33,639 nucleotides of DNA. Origin: Campylobacterales bacterium. Its GTDB lineage: Bacteria; Campylobacterota; Campylobacteria; Campylobacterales; Sulfurimonadaceae. The translations under genes were made by a program, and so were the position numbers. This document shows, piece by piece, positions 33,590-33,639 of this stretch. The DNA lies in assembly GCA_026390115.1 (NCBI GenBank), contig JAPLGO010000014.1, forward strand, positions 1 through 33,639, written 5' to 3'. Below the pieces are notes generated by a model, which saw only the letters and a program-made list of their open reading frames with translations, had not been told where the DNA came from and made no database searches. Within the stretch, counting starts at the first letter, position 1. Every line of letters starts with the position of its first letter.

Positions 33590-33639
33590 ACTAGGCAGCG
33601 ACCTACATTTCCACACCTGAAAGATGCAGTATTATCAGC
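33590..33639 (-). rRNA. rrf: 5S ribosomal RNA, 3' end (partial)
   Basis: Read on the minus strand from the right edge, the sequence GCTGATAATACTGCATCTTT, then CAGGTGTGGAAATGTAGGTC and GCTGCCTAG, matches the last third of a bacterial 5S rRNA (helices IV-V, then the closing stem ending GCTGCC). The gene continues past the right edge, so an rRNA operon transcribed leftwards is expected there. The exact 3' end is uncertain by a few bases. About 197 bp separate it from gmhA, and I see no clear hairpin terminator in that gap. Confidence 0.88.

Noticed and set aside
1-33639. tRNA genes, CRISPR arrays, insertion sequences, phage genes or toxin-antitoxin pairs
   Set aside because: None was recognised by eye: no transposase, integrase, recombinase or regularly spaced repeats. 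The only RNA gene seen is the partial 5S rRNA.

Overview
The window looks like chromosomal DNA of a Campylobacterota (epsilonproteobacterial) species, most likely Sulfurimonas or a close relative. This is inferred from low GC, tightly packed and overlapping genes, ccoS/ccoI cbb3-oxidase maturation genes next to a small cytochrome c553, a periplasmic ATP-dependent DNA ligase, a full ADP-heptose pathway, and the gene families present. No database search was possible.

Layout. (1) Positions 1-650: start of an outer-membrane porin (minus, cut by the window edge) and a small DUF2798 membrane protein, followed by about 445 bp without genes. (2) 1096-2456: an AMMECR1/MEMO pair on the plus strand. (3) 2476-11959: a long minus-strand run. 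Read 5'->3' it is an LTA-synthase-like phosphotransferase, an MsbA-like lipid exporter, hemN, a GlcF/GlpC-like Fe-S protein, lgt, a DEAD-box helicase and truC. (4) 12026-28710: a large envelope-glycan (LPS/LOS) region with several strand switches. It holds uxs, an O-antigen ligase, an acyltransferase, GT2 and GT4 glycosyltransferases, a Kdo/heptose-kinase-like protein, a WaaE-like GT2, a GT9 heptosyltransferase, LigE, ugd, a membrane-anchored TIM-barrel hydrolase-like protein, a PAP2 phosphatase, a second LTA-synthase-like enzyme, waaF, hldE and hldD. (5) 28823-31803: cytochrome c553 (plus), then ccoS and ccoI (minus). (6) 31790-33392: a one-domain asparaginase, gmhB and gmhA (minus). (7) The right edge is the 3' end of a 5S rRNA gene on the minus strand, so an rRNA operon reads into the window.

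How the genes fit together. GmhA, HldE, GmhB and HldD make ADP-L-glycero-D-manno-heptose. WaaF and a second GT9 enzyme transfer heptose to the core. Ugd plus Uxs would make UDP-xylose from UDP-glucose. The GT2/GT4 enzymes, the acetyltransferase, the ligase and MsbA build, decorate, ligate and export the glycolipid. The PAP2 and two sulfatase-fold enzymes probably modify it on the periplasmic face. Lgt, HemN and the Fe-S protein form a separate tight operon.

Most notable observations: three genes start exactly 7 bp after a perfect TATAAT, with near-identical spacers, implying leaderless mRNAs; an operon of an unrecognised GH39/PslG-like anchored protein, PAP2, LtaS-like enzyme and WaaF; an anomalous start for that LtaS-like gene; a LigE gene translationally coupled into the LPS cluster; and a stand-alone asparaginase catalytic domain overlapping both neighbours.
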